From positions 1-30,546 of the forward strand of contig DGEI01000029.1 in NCBI GenBank assembly GCA_002385885.1: a DNA stretch of 30,546 nucleotides, read 5' to 3'. Position 1 is the stretch's first letter. Each line of letters begins with the position of its first letter. Positions 8,102 to 16,525 of the stretch are shown piece after piece. The position numbers were made by a program, and so were the translations under genes. Origin of the DNA: Firmicutes bacterium UBA3930 (GTDB lineage Bacteria > Bacillota > Clostridia > Caldicoprobacterales > Caldicoprobacteraceae). Under the pieces are notes generated by a model. That model was not told the origin of the DNA. It saw only the letters and a program-made list of their open reading frames with translations, and searched no databases.

Positions 8102-9305
8102 CAGATTTAGCAAAAATCTTGCTTTGAAAATTATATCTGTTATATTTGCAATTATCCTATGGCTTGTTGCAATCAGAGACCAGAATCCTGAGATCTCCAG
8201 AAGCTATGAGAACATACCAGTTGAAATAGTAAATGAAGCTAAATTTCAAGCCAAAGGGCTCTCCCTGGTATTCGATGTAAGCGATACGGTCACTATTTCA
8301 GTCAGGGGAAGGGCACGCGATCTGGAAAGGATCAATGTTGAACAACTAAAAGGTTCACTTGATTTATCCGTGATAAACGAGCCGGGTGAGCATAAGCTGT
8401 TAGCAGATATTCAGGGGCTTCCTTCAGGTGTGAGCCTTAGACGCAAACCTGAAATCCTGGTCAGGACAGATAAACTGGTAGTAAAAAATATTCCCCTGGT
8501 ACCTGACATCAATATAGAACAAGCCCAGGGCTTTCTGGCGCATTCATATAGAATAAGACCGGCGGAGACTGTCAGGGTATCCGGGCCTTTGATGTTGATA
8601 GACAGAATTTACCAGGCCAGAATAGAGCTGGAGTTAAAGGATGTATCATCAACTGTTGAGCATTCACTGCCAATTGCATTATTGGATAAGGATGGACAGG
8701 TTATAGAATCCAAATATATTAATGTTGAACCTCAATATGCCATTGTTACAATACCGGTGTATCCAACAAAGGTATTGACTGTAAAACCCAATATTGCCGG
8801 TGTTCCCGCAGAGAATTATGAAGTGGTTGGAATAGAGGTTTATCCTCTGCAGATAACGGTTAGCGGAGAGCAATCCATTCTTGACGGCATGCAGTCTATA
8901 GGGACCGAGATTTTGGATATACAGGATGCAATGGTGGATGTAAAGAGGACCCTGAAGATTCAGCAGTACGATGGAATAACCACAGTTCCGTCCAGTCCGA
9001 ATGAAGTGGATGTCCTGGTACGGATTAAAGAAAAAACCATAGAAAAAAGCCTGATATTTAGAAATATTGATATGGTTAATATACCCCAGAATGTTGATGC
9101 TGATTTGGAATCTGCCAGTTACGAAATTGTCATTCGCGGTCCGGTCACGGTAATGGATAGCATAGATGAAGAGGCCGTCAGATTATATGTGGATCTGTCT
9201 GATATTTCAAGGGGCGAGCACAGGCTTAAAATAATGGCAGATATTCCGGCCGGTGTCGAGTTGGTAAGCATAGAACCAAATGAGGCGGTAGTTAAGGTAA
9301 AATAA
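8094..9305 (+). CDS. cdaR: CdaR (YbbR-domain) regulator of CdaA
   Basis: A membrane-anchored protein that binds and modulates CdaA. One N-terminal transmembrane helix (about residues 9-27, ALKIISVIFAIILWLVAI) is followed by YbbR repeats facing outside; four can be seen as recurring units of about 80-90 residues with pattern ...VRGRARDLE..., ...VSGPLMLID..., ...VSGEQSILD... and ...IRGPVTVMD.... The length of 403 residues is typical for a four-YbbR protein. The start overlaps cdaA by 8 bases. A clear terminator lies just after the stop, so the operon ends here. Confidence 0.92.
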   Translation: MTSRFSKNLALKIISVIFAIILWLVAIRDQNPEISRSYENIPVEIVNEAKFQAKGLSLVFDVSDTVTISVRGRARDLERINVEQLKGSLDLSVINEPGEHKLLADIQGLPSGVSLRRKPEILVRTDKLVVKNIPLVPDINIEQAQGFLAHSYRIRPAETVRVSGPLMLIDRIYQARIELELKDVSSTVEHSLPIALLDKDGQVIESKYINVEPQYAIVTIPVYPTKVLTVKPNIAGVPAENYEVVGIEVYPLQITVSGEQSILDGMQSIGTEILDIQDAMVDVKRTLKIQQYDGITTVPSSPNEVDVLVRIKEKTIEKSLIFRNIDMVNIPQNVDADLESASYEIVIRGPVTVMDSIDEEAVRLYVDLSDISRGEHRLKIMADIPAGVELVSIEPNEAVVKVK

Positions 9306-9308
9306 ACA

Positions 9309-9340
9309 GGACCACCCTTACAGGTGGTCCTTAATTTAAT
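9309..9340. terminator. Intrinsic terminator after cdaR
   Basis: GGACCACC (9309-9316) and GGTGGTCC (9323-9330) form a perfect 8-bp stem with a 6-base loop, followed by TTAATTTAAT. On the minus strand the stem is followed by TGTTTATTTTA, so it may also serve the convergent receiver gene. Confidence 0.8.
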
Positions 9341-9359
9341 AATGAAGAATAATATTTCA

Positions 9360-9758
9360 TCAGAAGAATTTGCGAACTCCCGTTTCGATTTCAATTTTGG
9401 CCCGCAGAAGAACATTGTTTATTTCGTCATCTTTAACGGGTTTAAGTAAATAATCGTAAGCACCTACCTTCATAGCCTGGCGCAGATAGTCAAAGTTATC
9501 GTAGTTGCTGACAATGATATATTTTATGTCCGGCCATCTTTTTTTGGCATTTTCTATAAATGTGATTCCGTCCATTTTTGGCATACGGATTTCGGTGAGT
9601 ATCACATGGGGTGATACATGGGGAAGAAGAGATAAAGCTTCTTCACCGTTATTTGCTTCTCCCACCAGTTCAAAATCATTCTCAACCCATTTAACTTTAC
9701 TGTCGATATCCCTTCGATCGTTGTAGTTGCTGTCCACCATCATGACACGCAAAATCAT
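9360..9758 (-). CDS. Stand-alone receiver-domain protein with a degenerate phosphorylation site
   Basis: A 132-residue CheY-like receiver closest in pattern to the receivers of YesN/AraC-type response regulators (GEANNGEEAL, IRMPKMDGITF, AYDYLLKPV). It has no output domain. Two key positions differ from an active receiver: the phosphoacceptor Asp is Glu56 (codon GAA at 9591-9593, in LTEIRMP), and the second Asp of the acidic pair is Ser10 (VDS instead of VDD). The switch Ser (IIVSNYD) and the Lys (LLKP) remain. This points to a phosphorylation-independent or always-on-like receiver. The start at 9758 is chosen because AGAAGGG lies 9 bases upstream; an ATG at 9794 would add 12 residues. No histidine kinase is nearby. 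Confidence 0.75.
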   Translation of the reverse strand: MILRVMMVDSNYNDRRDIDSKVKWVENDFELVGEANNGEEALSLLPHVSPHVILTEIRMPKMDGITFIENAKKRWPDIKYIIVSNYDNFDYLRQAMKVGAYDYLLKPVKDDEINNVLLRAKIEIETGVRKFF

Positions 9759-9796
9759 GATATCCATCCCTTCTGTCATAATAATCACATGCATGA

Positions 9797-10036
9797 TTAT
9801 ACCATCTTGGCAAAGTATTGAGAAGCTGATTTTGTTTTTTTGTAATAATAAACAGTACCTATTACAGCAGCCGGAAGAATATGAAAAAGAGAAGGAATAA
9901 TATTCATGATATTGCCGTGGTTAATGGAAAATCCTGATAGACAATGATTTAATAATAGGATAAAATTAAAGTGATGAGCTGTCAGTGTTTGGCAAGCCTG
10001 AACCAATAGCTGAGCAATGGTGGTGATATATTGCAT
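9797..10036 (-). CDS. Small membrane-protein-like ORF, doubtful
   Basis: A 79-residue minus-strand frame overlapping the start of the YhfC-like gene. The last 36 residues (from the internal ATG, MNIIPSLFH...) form one hydrophobic helix followed by YYYKKTKSA, a pattern much like the first transmembrane segment of YhfC-family proteases. No SD sequence precedes either start. It is either a chance frame or an inverted N-terminal piece of the neighbouring gene. Confidence 0.2.
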   Translation of the reverse strand: MQYITTIAQLLVQACQTLTAHHFNFILLLNHCLSGFSINHGNIMNIIPSLFHILPAAVIGTVYYYKKTKSASQYFAKMV

Positions 10037-10630
10037 GGTAAAAGGATTCTTTGGTTTTTCCTGGGGGCGGTTTGTTTTATAATCTCACAGCCGCTGTTAA
10101 GGTTGCCCATTTTACAGTATCTGCAGAGTTCGGTTGATTTCGAGTTGGCGTATACGTTAAATCCTTTATTGATTGGCGTTCTGATTGCCCTGTCAGCGGG
10201 TGTTTTCGAAGAAGGATTTCGTTTTGTGTTCAAGCGGTTCTTGCTTAAACCGGACAAGTGCAGTTTTTCCCAGCCTATAATTTTTGGTTTGGGGCACGGT
10301 GTTGCAGAAGCGCTGATCATTTTACTTCCGGTTTTATCTTTAGTACCTGTTTCACAGTTAGGATTGGCCATATTCGAGAGAATAATGGCTGTTATTCTTC
10401 ATATTAACCTGACAGTATTGGTATGGAATGGCTTTCAGACAAAGAAGAGAACCTTGTATTTGCTGACAGCAATTCTTGTTCACGGCTTTATTAATTCTTT
10501 AATTCCGATTCTGTCGCTCTTACCAAATTCCATACTGATGATTGAAGGAGCATTGGTATTTGTGAATATTCTATTGATTGGTTATTCTAATTATTCAAGA
10601 AAATACTACTTAAGGGAGGAGAATTGTTGA
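10031..10630 (+). CDS. YhfC/CPBP-like intramembrane metalloprotease
   Basis: A 199-residue polytopic membrane protein with the conserved motifs of the YhfC group of putative glutamic/metallo intramembrane proteases: FEEGFRF (about residues 60-66), GLGHGVAEA (about 85-93) and a late HGFINS (about 154-159). Five to six hydrophobic segments are visible. The TTG start at 10031 is preceded by GGTGGTGAT, 8 of 9 bases matching the anti-SD complement, with good spacing, so TTG is credible. Relative to usual family members about 30 N-terminal residues (one helix) are missing. The stop overlaps the next gene's start by one base (TGATG), so the two are translationally coupled. The substrate is unknown. 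Confidence 0.7.
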   Translation: MHGKRILWFFLGAVCFIISQPLLRLPILQYLQSSVDFELAYTLNPLLIGVLIALSAGVFEEGFRFVFKRFLLKPDKCSFSQPIIFGLGHGVAEALIILLPVLSLVPVSQLGLAIFERIMAVILHINLTVLVWNGFQTKKRTLYLLTAILVHGFINSLIPILSLLPNSILMIEGALVFVNILLIGYSNYSRKYYLREENC

Positions 10631-11055
10631 TGAAAAAGTCTGGAATCAGGCCTTTATGCCAGTTTATGATTGCGGTTTTCTTATTCCTTATAATGCTGAA
10701 TGGATGTGGTGTACGTGAATTATCAGAGGATTTTGATAAAGATGAAATAAAAAAACAGGTGGAAGTGGTTATCGAATTAATTAATAACCGGGATTCACAG
10801 GGGCTTCTCGAAATGTGTAATGTACAAATGAAAGAGGCGCTGACCGAAGATGTATTGGGAAAAGTATATGAAGCAATAGGCGAAGGTGGGGAATATGAGG
10901 AAATTAAAGATGTGAGAATAGCCGGAATGACTGATAAAAACAGCAAGGAAGAGCTTGCAGTTGTTATTGCCAGGGCAAAATATGAGATAAAGACGTTTAC
11001 CTTTACAATCACATTTACAAAACAGATGAAACTTGCCGGGTTGTATTTTAAGTGA
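10630..11055 (+). CDS. Small lipoprotein, DUF3887-like
   Basis: A 141-residue predicted lipoprotein. A hydrophobic signal peptide ends in a lipobox L23-N24-G25-C26, so Cys26 would be lipidated and the protein tethered outside the membrane. The mature part (DEIKKQVEVVIELINN..., then ...FTFTITF) has the small NTF2-like alpha+beta pattern of DUF3887 proteins. ATG 10630 is chosen; GGAGG (10615-10619) is 10 bases upstream, and TTG codons at 10624 and 10627 are alternatives. It is coupled to the protease gene by a TGATG overlap, so the two may act together at the membrane. No biochemical role is known to me. Confidence 0.65.
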   Translation: MKKSGIRPLCQFMIAVFLFLIMLNGCGVRELSEDFDKDEIKKQVEVVIELINNRDSQGLLEMCNVQMKEALTEDVLGKVYEAIGEGGEYEEIKDVRIAGMTDKNSKEELAVVIARAKYEIKTFTFTITFTKQMKLAGLYFK

Positions 11056-11218
11056 TTTGCAGGAAAAGGAATGTCCAATTGCCGGCTAATCAAATACAAA
11101 GATAATACCTGGACAAAGAATGAATTGAAGAAATTTTGAACAAAATAAACATACTAAAAATAATAATAAAATAATTTAAAACATATACAGGAAAAAATAA
11201 ATATTATTAATATAAATA

Positions 11219-11247
11219 TTGACAATATTAATAAACCGGCTTATAAT
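11219..11247 (+). promoter_or_regulatory. Consensus sigma-A promoter of the ABC exporter operon
   Basis: TTGACA (11219-11224), exactly 17 bases, then TATAAT (11242-11247): a perfect match at both boxes. It lies 83 bases upstream of the first ABC gene in very AT-rich DNA. The surrounding 11056-11329 holds no gene. Confidence 0.85.
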
Positions 11248-11329
11248 TAGACATATAAAACGTCTGATGATATATAGCTGGTTTTTTTCATAAAAATAGG
11301 AGCAATGAGCAGCAGAGAGGCGAATCAAT

Positions 11330-13126
11330 ATGATGATTGAAAAAAGAGCGTATGGAATTTTGGATGTTATAAGAATTCCTGTAAAATGCTCGCCGTCTCC
11401 CGCAATCCTGATAAGCCTTCTTATCATAAGCAACGGGATAATGCCTGCCGTACAGGTAGTGGTTACGGCTGACTTTATTGATACTGCCATATACATAGCA
11501 CGGAATCATGCTGATATATCATTGATTTTTCCATCACTTTTTGCTGTTGTAGCTTTGATAGCCTATTCCTGGGTTTCGGTTTCATTGCGCAAATTTGCAG
11601 AGGTACGTATTGAACTGGCTATCCGGGACAGGTTTCGGACAGCTATTGTTGAGAAAAGAGCCAGGATGGCTTATAAACATATTGAAAATGATAAAACATG
11701 GAATCTTATCTCACGGGTTTCCGAAACACCGGAGGTTCAGATCAAGACAGCTTTTACAGATCTTATTTCCATGGTTAGTGGATCTATACAGATAGCAGGG
11801 CTCCTGTTTCTTCTTATAATACAGGTGTGGTGGGCTGCACTCCTTATATGCGCTTTCTCCATACCATTGTTCGCATTAGCCGTGAAAAGCGGGAGAGCTA
11901 ACTATCAGGCAAATCGCGAAGTATCAAAGTATAAAAGAAAATACGAGTATTTATCCCAGGTACTCACCGGCAGGGAAACTGTGGATGAAAGAACCCTGTT
12001 TGGATTTGGTGATAAGGTTAATGAACGCTGGCATGAGCAGTATGAAGCAGCAAGAAAGATAGAATTCAGAACAGCAATGAAATGGTTTATAAAGATGAAA
12101 ACAGGCGGGATAGTCACAGCCTTGATTTCGATCTTAGTCATGCTTGTACTTTTGAATCCTGTTTTAACCGGCGCTGTTACTGTAGGTATGTTTATATCGC
12201 TGGTGAATGCTATATTCGGGCTGGTGCAGGCTATGTCATGGGAGCTTACATATCATGTAGATCAATTGGCAAAACATAATGAATACTTGAAGGACTTAAC
12301 AGAATTTGCAGCTTTGGACGAAACCGGTGAAGCTGTGGAATTGCCGGTATTTCCGTTGCCTGCATTTGAGAGCCTGGAATTTAGGAATGTGCGCTTCAAA
12401 TATCCGGGCACCGATAACTACGTGCTGGACGGTATCTCATTCAGAATTGATGCAGGCAAACACTATGCCTTTGTTGGTATAAACGGCTCGGGCAAAACAA
12501 CTATTACAAAACTTATGACGGGACTTTATGATGATTTTGAGGGAGATATCTTAATAAATGGAAGGAGTATATCAACATACAGCCAAAGGGAAATAAAGGC
12601 GTTGTTTTCCGTAGTCTACCAGGATTTTGCCAGGTATTACATTTCCATGAATGATAACATAGCCCTGGGCGATGTAAACAAAATGCAGGAAGAAGAAAAT
12701 CCTGAAAGGGTACGGGAAGCTATCATGAAGGCAGGTTTGGAAGAAACTGCAGCAAAACTGCCCCTGGGATTGGATACCCCCCTGGGGAAAATCAAGGAAG
12801 GAGGCCAGGATGTGTCGGGGGGAGAATGGCAGAAAATTGCTATGGCCAGGGCTGTTTTCAATCCTGCACCTGTCAGGATACTGGATGAACCTACAGCATC
12901 CCTGGATCCTGTCAGTGAGAGCAGAATGTACAAAGAGTTTGAAAAGATCAGCAGGGATAAAACAACGATTTTTATCAGCCATCGCTTGGGTTCAACCAAA
13001 CTGGCCCATGAAATATTTGTTTTGGGCAATGGCCGGATCATTGAAAAAGGAGATCATCAGCATTTGATGAATCTTGACGGAGTTTATGCTCAAATGTATG
13101 AAAGCCAAAGGAGCTGGTATGAATGA
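11330..13126 (+). CDS. ABC exporter half-transporter 1 (membrane domain plus ATPase)
   Basis: A 598-residue fused half-transporter. Residues 1-320 hold about six transmembrane helices. The ATPase domain follows: Walker A GINGSGKTT near 383-391, a VSGGE signature near 494-498, Walker B RILDEP near 515-520 and an H-loop (ISHRLGS) near 547. It is an exporter-type protein, pairing with the next gene, whose ATG overlaps its stop. AGAGAGG precedes ATG 11330, and a second ATG follows at once (11333). The VSGGE rather than LSGGQ signature is a small deviation. No peptide, modification enzyme or regulator lies beside the pair, so the cargo (peptide, lipid or drug) cannot be named. Confidence 0.88.
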   Translation: MMIEKRAYGILDVIRIPVKCSPSPAILISLLIISNGIMPAVQVVVTADFIDTAIYIARNHADISLIFPSLFAVVALIAYSWVSVSLRKFAEVRIELAIRDRFRTAIVEKRARMAYKHIENDKTWNLISRVSETPEVQIKTAFTDLISMVSGSIQIAGLLFLLIIQVWWAALLICAFSIPLFALAVKSGRANYQANREVSKYKRKYEYLSQVLTGRETVDERTLFGFGDKVNERWHEQYEAARKIEFRTAMKWFIKMKTGGIVTALISILVMLVLLNPVLTGAVTVGMFISLVNAIFGLVQAMSWELTYHVDQLAKHNEYLKDLTEFAALDETGEAVELPVFPLPAFESLEFRNVRFKYPGTDNYVLDGISFRIDAGKHYAFVGINGSGKTTITKLMTGLYDDFEGDILINGRSISTYSQREIKALFSVVYQDFARYYISMNDNIALGDVNKMQEEENPERVREAIMKAGLEETAAKLPLGLDTPLGKIKEGGQDVSGGEWQKIAMARAVFNPAPVRILDEPTASLDPVSESRMYKEFEKISRDKTTIFISHRLGSTKLAHEIFVLGNGRIIEKGDHQHLMNLDGVYAQMYESQRSWYE

Positions 13127-14949
13127 GCATAGAAAGTAAAACCAAAAGAAAAAAAGCCATATCCCTTGCATGTATCATTTTCCGGCTCTTGCCCATGGTA
13201 TTTGCAGGATGCCCTGTATTTTTCATAACGACAAATCTTGTAGCCGTTATCCATGGGGTATCCTGGGGAGTCAATACCTTTGCAACCCAGTTGTTTTTTG
13301 ATTCCGTTACCGATGCTGTGTCCGGAAGAAGCGGTATAGTATTCGTTCTATGGATGGCAACCGTTCTTGGAGGGGCATTGATCGGTTCACAGATTCTAAA
13401 CGGTGTCCACAATTTTATGAATGATGCTTTGAATAAGAAAATGATGGGATATTTGGGCATGCAAATTAACCGGAAAGCCTCCCTTCTGGATCCCATATTA
13501 TATGAAGATCCTGAGTTCCTGGATGATATCAACAAGGCCAATGAAGGCATGGCCAACAGCCTGGGATTGTTGTTTATCGTCTGTACAATTTTTACTTTTT
13601 ACCTGCCGTATTTTTTATTTATGGGGATATACCTGTTTACGCTCAAGCCTGTATTGGCCGTCTCGGTTTTGCTGATATTTATTCCTGTGGCAGTTACACA
13701 GATAATACGGGGAGCGGTGTATGCAAAGCTTGAGGACCAGGCAGCTCCTATACGCCGTGAGGTTGAATACTATGAACGATGCATCTGCGACAGGGAGTAC
13801 TTCAAGGAGACCCGGATTCTTGGTGCATTTGGCTTTTTCAAGGCTCTTTATCGTGATTCGCTGGCTCTCCTCGGCAAGAAAGTTTGGAATGCTGAGTTAA
13901 AGACAGGAATACTGGAACTGGCTATGAGAATGATTACCCTTTCAGGTTATCTTGGAGTACTATATCTGTTGTTCACAGCGCTGCTGTCTGGCGAGATCAG
14001 CATTGGTGCTTTTTCTGCCGTATTTGCGTCCATAGGTTTTATGTTTGGCGTAATGGAAGAAGTTATATGCAGGCATATCGGAAGGCTAATGACAAACCTT
14101 GGTACCGTAAGAAATTTTATACGGTTTTTGGATCTGCCCGAGCGTCAGGGAAAGAACATGGAAGTTGATGCAGGAAAGGGAATAGTCATAAAGAATGTTG
14201 ATTTCCGCTATCCGGGAGCAAAGGAAAATTCTTTATGCGGTATAAATCTGGAGGTAAAGCCGGGGGAAACAATTGCAATAGTAGGTGAAAACGGGGCTGG
14301 AAAGACCACCCTGGTTAAACTGATGACAGGGCTTTACCTGCCGTCAAAGGGAAGTGTATTGATTGGCGGTGTAGACAGCAGGGATGTTTCAGCCAGGGCA
14401 ATATACAGGGGAATCTCTGCGGTATTTCAGAAGTACCAGAGATACAAAATGACACTGGGTGAAAATATCCATATCAGCGATATTGATTGCATAGACGGCT
14501 GTGAAATCGAGGAGAAACTGGCTGCAGCAGCTGAAAAGGCAGATTTGGATATAGGTTCGGCCAGCTTTTCTAAAGGGTTCCAAACCATGCTGTCCCGTGA
14601 GTTCGACGGTGTGGACTTATCGGGAGGACAGTGGCAGAGGGTGGCAATTGCCCGTGGTTTTTACCGTGCCCATGATATGATCGTGTTGGATGAACCTACT
14701 GCTGCCATTGATCCGATTGAAGAAACCAGGATCTACAGGAAGTTTGCAGAAATATCAAGAGGACGGACTTCCATTATTGTTACCCACCGTCTGGGTTCGG
14801 CCAGGATCGCGGATCGAATTGTAGTCATGGATCACGGACAAATTGTAGAAGTCGGAACCCATGACGAACTCATGCGAACGGAAGGGAAATATGCGGAGAT
14901 GTTTAAAGCACAGGCTCAATGGTATGTGGGTGGCTGTGCCCTTGGATAA
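13123..14949 (+). CDS. ABC exporter half-transporter 2 (membrane domain plus ATPase)
   Basis: A 608-residue partner of the preceding ABC protein, starting in a 4-base ATGA overlap with it, so the two are probably made in equal amounts and form a heterodimer. Membrane helices fill residues about 20-320. The ATPase has Walker A GENGAGKTT near 387-395, a canonical LSGGQ near 499-503, Walker B IVLDEP near 519-525 and H-loop VTHRLGS. All catalytic motifs look intact, so neither half is obviously degenerate. Its 3' end overlaps the convergent hydrolase gene by 47 bases, and no terminator separates them. Substrate unknown. Confidence 0.88.
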   Translation: MSIESKTKRKKAISLACIIFRLLPMVFAGCPVFFITTNLVAVIHGVSWGVNTFATQLFFDSVTDAVSGRSGIVFVLWMATVLGGALIGSQILNGVHNFMNDALNKKMMGYLGMQINRKASLLDPILYEDPEFLDDINKANEGMANSLGLLFIVCTIFTFYLPYFLFMGIYLFTLKPVLAVSVLLIFIPVAVTQIIRGAVYAKLEDQAAPIRREVEYYERCICDREYFKETRILGAFGFFKALYRDSLALLGKKVWNAELKTGILELAMRMITLSGYLGVLYLLFTALLSGEISIGAFSAVFASIGFMFGVMEEVICRHIGRLMTNLGTVRNFIRFLDLPERQGKNMEVDAGKGIVIKNVDFRYPGAKENSLCGINLEVKPGETIAIVGENGAGKTTLVKLMTGLYLPSKGSVLIGGVDSRDVSARAIYRGISAVFQKYQRYKMTLGENIHISDIDCIDGCEIEEKLAAAAEKADLDIGSASFSKGFQTMLSREFDGVDLSGGQWQRVAIARGFYRAHDMIVLDEPTAAIDPIEETRIYRKFAEISRGRTSIIVTHRLGSARIADRIVVMDHGQIVEVGTHDELMRTEGKYAEMFKAQAQWYVGGCALG

Positions 14950-15613
14950 ATGAAAACACATCGCTAAATAGTTTTGATGCTGCGGAGCTGTAGCAAATAA
15001 GATGGCCGGAACCCTTGTAAAATTTCAGGGTTTTACTGATCGAGCCGGCATTACGATGGATATATACAGCGCTTTTGGGTTGTACTACGTCATCTTCAAG
15101 CGCTTGTGCAACAAACAGTGGGCAGCGCAAATCCTTAAATTTTGGTTTTGCATTATGCAGAAACTTTAAAAACTCTATTAACGTGGAAAATGGAAACCTG
15201 ACGGAGGATAATGCGTAAAACTTTAAATGTTCAAAAGTTCCTTTTTTTATATCTTTTAATAAATTCCCGAGTATTCCGCCAGGATTCCAGGGATAAACAG
15301 GGGTGTTGAGGGTAGCAATCCCCTTAACCTGCTTTGAATAGGGGAGGCTTGCAGCGACAAGCCCGCCCATTGAGAACCCTATAACAAAAATATCTTTGCA
15401 CATTCTGCTCAGTTCAGTTAATGCGTTTTTCCCTGATTCTATCCATTGTTTGTAAGAGATACCTTGCAGGTCCGATTTTCTGCCGGTATGGCCTTTTAAC
15501 ACCGGAGAAAGTGTAGTAATTCCTTCATTATGTAGATATTCAGCAAGAGGATTCATTTCTTCCGGGCTTCCTCCAAACCCGTGTATTAATAAACAGCCGA
15601 TTCTATTCTTCAA
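14903..15613 (-). CDS. Alpha/beta-hydrolase (carboxylesterase/thioesterase-like)
   Basis: A 236-residue single-domain serine hydrolase without a signal peptide. The oxyanion motif HGFGG is at residues 11-15, the nucleophile elbow is GFSMG with Ser near 100, the likely acid is Asp in EDDVV, and His is in GSGHLI. This matches the short-chain carboxylesterase (Est30-like) group. The start is TTG 15613, supported by AAAGGTGAG with 5 bases of spacing. Its C-terminus overlaps the end of the convergent ABC gene by 47 bases. It has its own promoter, with a palindrome over the -10 box, so it is likely regulated. The substrate cannot be inferred. Confidence 0.82.
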   Translation of the reverse strand: MKNRIGCLLIHGFGGSPEEMNPLAEYLHNEGITTLSPVLKGHTGRKSDLQGISYKQWIESGKNALTELSRMCKDIFVIGFSMGGLVAASLPYSKQVKGIATLNTPVYPWNPGGILGNLLKDIKKGTFEHLKFYALSSVRFPFSTLIEFLKFLHNAKPKFKDLRCPLFVAQALEDDVVQPKSAVYIHRNAGSISKTLKFYKGSGHLICYSSAASKLFSDVFSFIQGHSHPHTIEPVL

Positions 15614-15634
15614 GTCTTCTCACCTTTCATGCAA

Positions 15635-15676
15635 ATCATGTTCTACATGATATGATATGATTCCCCTTTTTGTCAA
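15635..15676 (-). promoter_or_regulatory. Promoter and palindromic operator of the alpha/beta-hydrolase
   Basis: On the minus strand TTGACA (15671-15676) and TATCAT (15647-15652) are 18 bases apart. The palindrome ATCATGTTCTACATGAT (15635-15651; perfect 7-3-7) covers the -10 box and start point, the usual place for a repressor of MarR or TetR type. Confidence 0.65.
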
Positions 15677-15719
15677 TAATAATTAATCATTGTTAAAGAA
15701 AAATTCATATTATCCGATA

Positions 15720-15747
15720 TTGAAAAAACATATCCGTATGGTATCAT
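15720..15747 (+). promoter_or_regulatory. Promoter for the GNAT acetyltransferase
   Basis: TTGAAA (15720-15725), 16 bases, then TATCAT (15742-15747) with an extended -10 TG one base upstream. It fires away from the hydrolase promoter in the same 310-base divergent gap and leaves a leader of about 170 bases. Confidence 0.55.
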
Positions 15748-15923
15748 ATACGTATAGAATTTAGAAATAAGTGGAATATAAACGGTTATAGCAATATATA
15801 AATAGTCTATTGGCTGATATCTCTGGTTGGAATTCTGATGAGAAGATAATATGCCATAGATCCGGAAAACAGATTTGCTTGTTCACGAAAGACGCAAAAG
15901 AGTTTGTAATAGCGGAGGTAACA

Positions 15924-16511
15924 ATGAAACGCATGAGTATCATAAATGTTTTATTCGGGAAGAGGTGTTCAATGCCGGTTTTGGAAACTGAAAGGTTATT
16001 GATAAGGCGGTTTGGAAAAGAGGATTTGGATGATTTTTATGAATACGCCAGGAATCCCAATGTTGGACCTAATGCAGGCTGGAAGCCTCATGCCAGCAAA
16101 CAGGAAACAAAAGAGATACTTAGACAATTTGTTAACAGCACAACAATTTGGGCAATAGTTGATAAAAATACTTCCAAGGTTATTGGTTCTATTGGTTTAC
16201 ATGCTGATAGAAAGCGGGATTACCAAAACGCAATGATGCTTGGCTATGTATTGGCAGAACCGTATTGGGGCAGGGGCTTAATGACTGAAGCGGTAAAAAG
16301 GATGATAAAGTATGCCTTTGAAGAACTGAATATAGACCTTCTTTCAGTATACCACTACCCACATAATGAACGTTCGAAAAGGGTCATTGAAAAATGCGGT
16401 TTCCATTATGAAGGGACTCTCAGGCGGGCAAGTACAATCTATAATGGAAGAGTTTTTGATGATGTATGCTATTCGCTTACAAAAGAAGAGTATTACAGTG
16501 AAATCAGATAA
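15924..16511 (+). CDS. GNAT-family N-acetyltransferase (RimJ/RimL type)
   Basis: A 195-residue acetyl-CoA-dependent acetyltransferase. It opens after a short extension with LETERLLIRRF, the standard first strand of RimJ/RimL-like proteins, and has the acetyl-CoA motif A region (LAEPYWGRGLMTEAVKRM) and the late NERSKRVIEKCGF motif. Such enzymes acetylate protein N-termini, amino sugars or antibiotics; the target is not evident. ATG 15924 has GGAGG 5 bases upstream; the frame is open up to 15810, but those upstream starts have no SD. It ends 14 bases before the convergent gerKB gene. Confidence 0.82.
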   Translation: MKRMSIINVLFGKRCSMPVLETERLLIRRFGKEDLDDFYEYARNPNVGPNAGWKPHASKQETKEILRQFVNSTTIWAIVDKNTSKVIGSIGLHADRKRDYQNAMMLGYVLAEPYWGRGLMTEAVKRMIKYAFEELNIDLLSVYHYPHNERSKRVIEKCGFHYEGTLRRASTIYNGRVFDDVCYSLTKEEYYSEIR

Positions 16512-16525
16512 CAGGGATGGTTTTA

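Noticed and set aside
12572..13041. Minus-strand frames of about 135 codons inside the first ABC gene
   Set aside because: They are shadows of the conserved ATPase domain; the plus-strand frame carries Walker A, signature and Walker B motifs.
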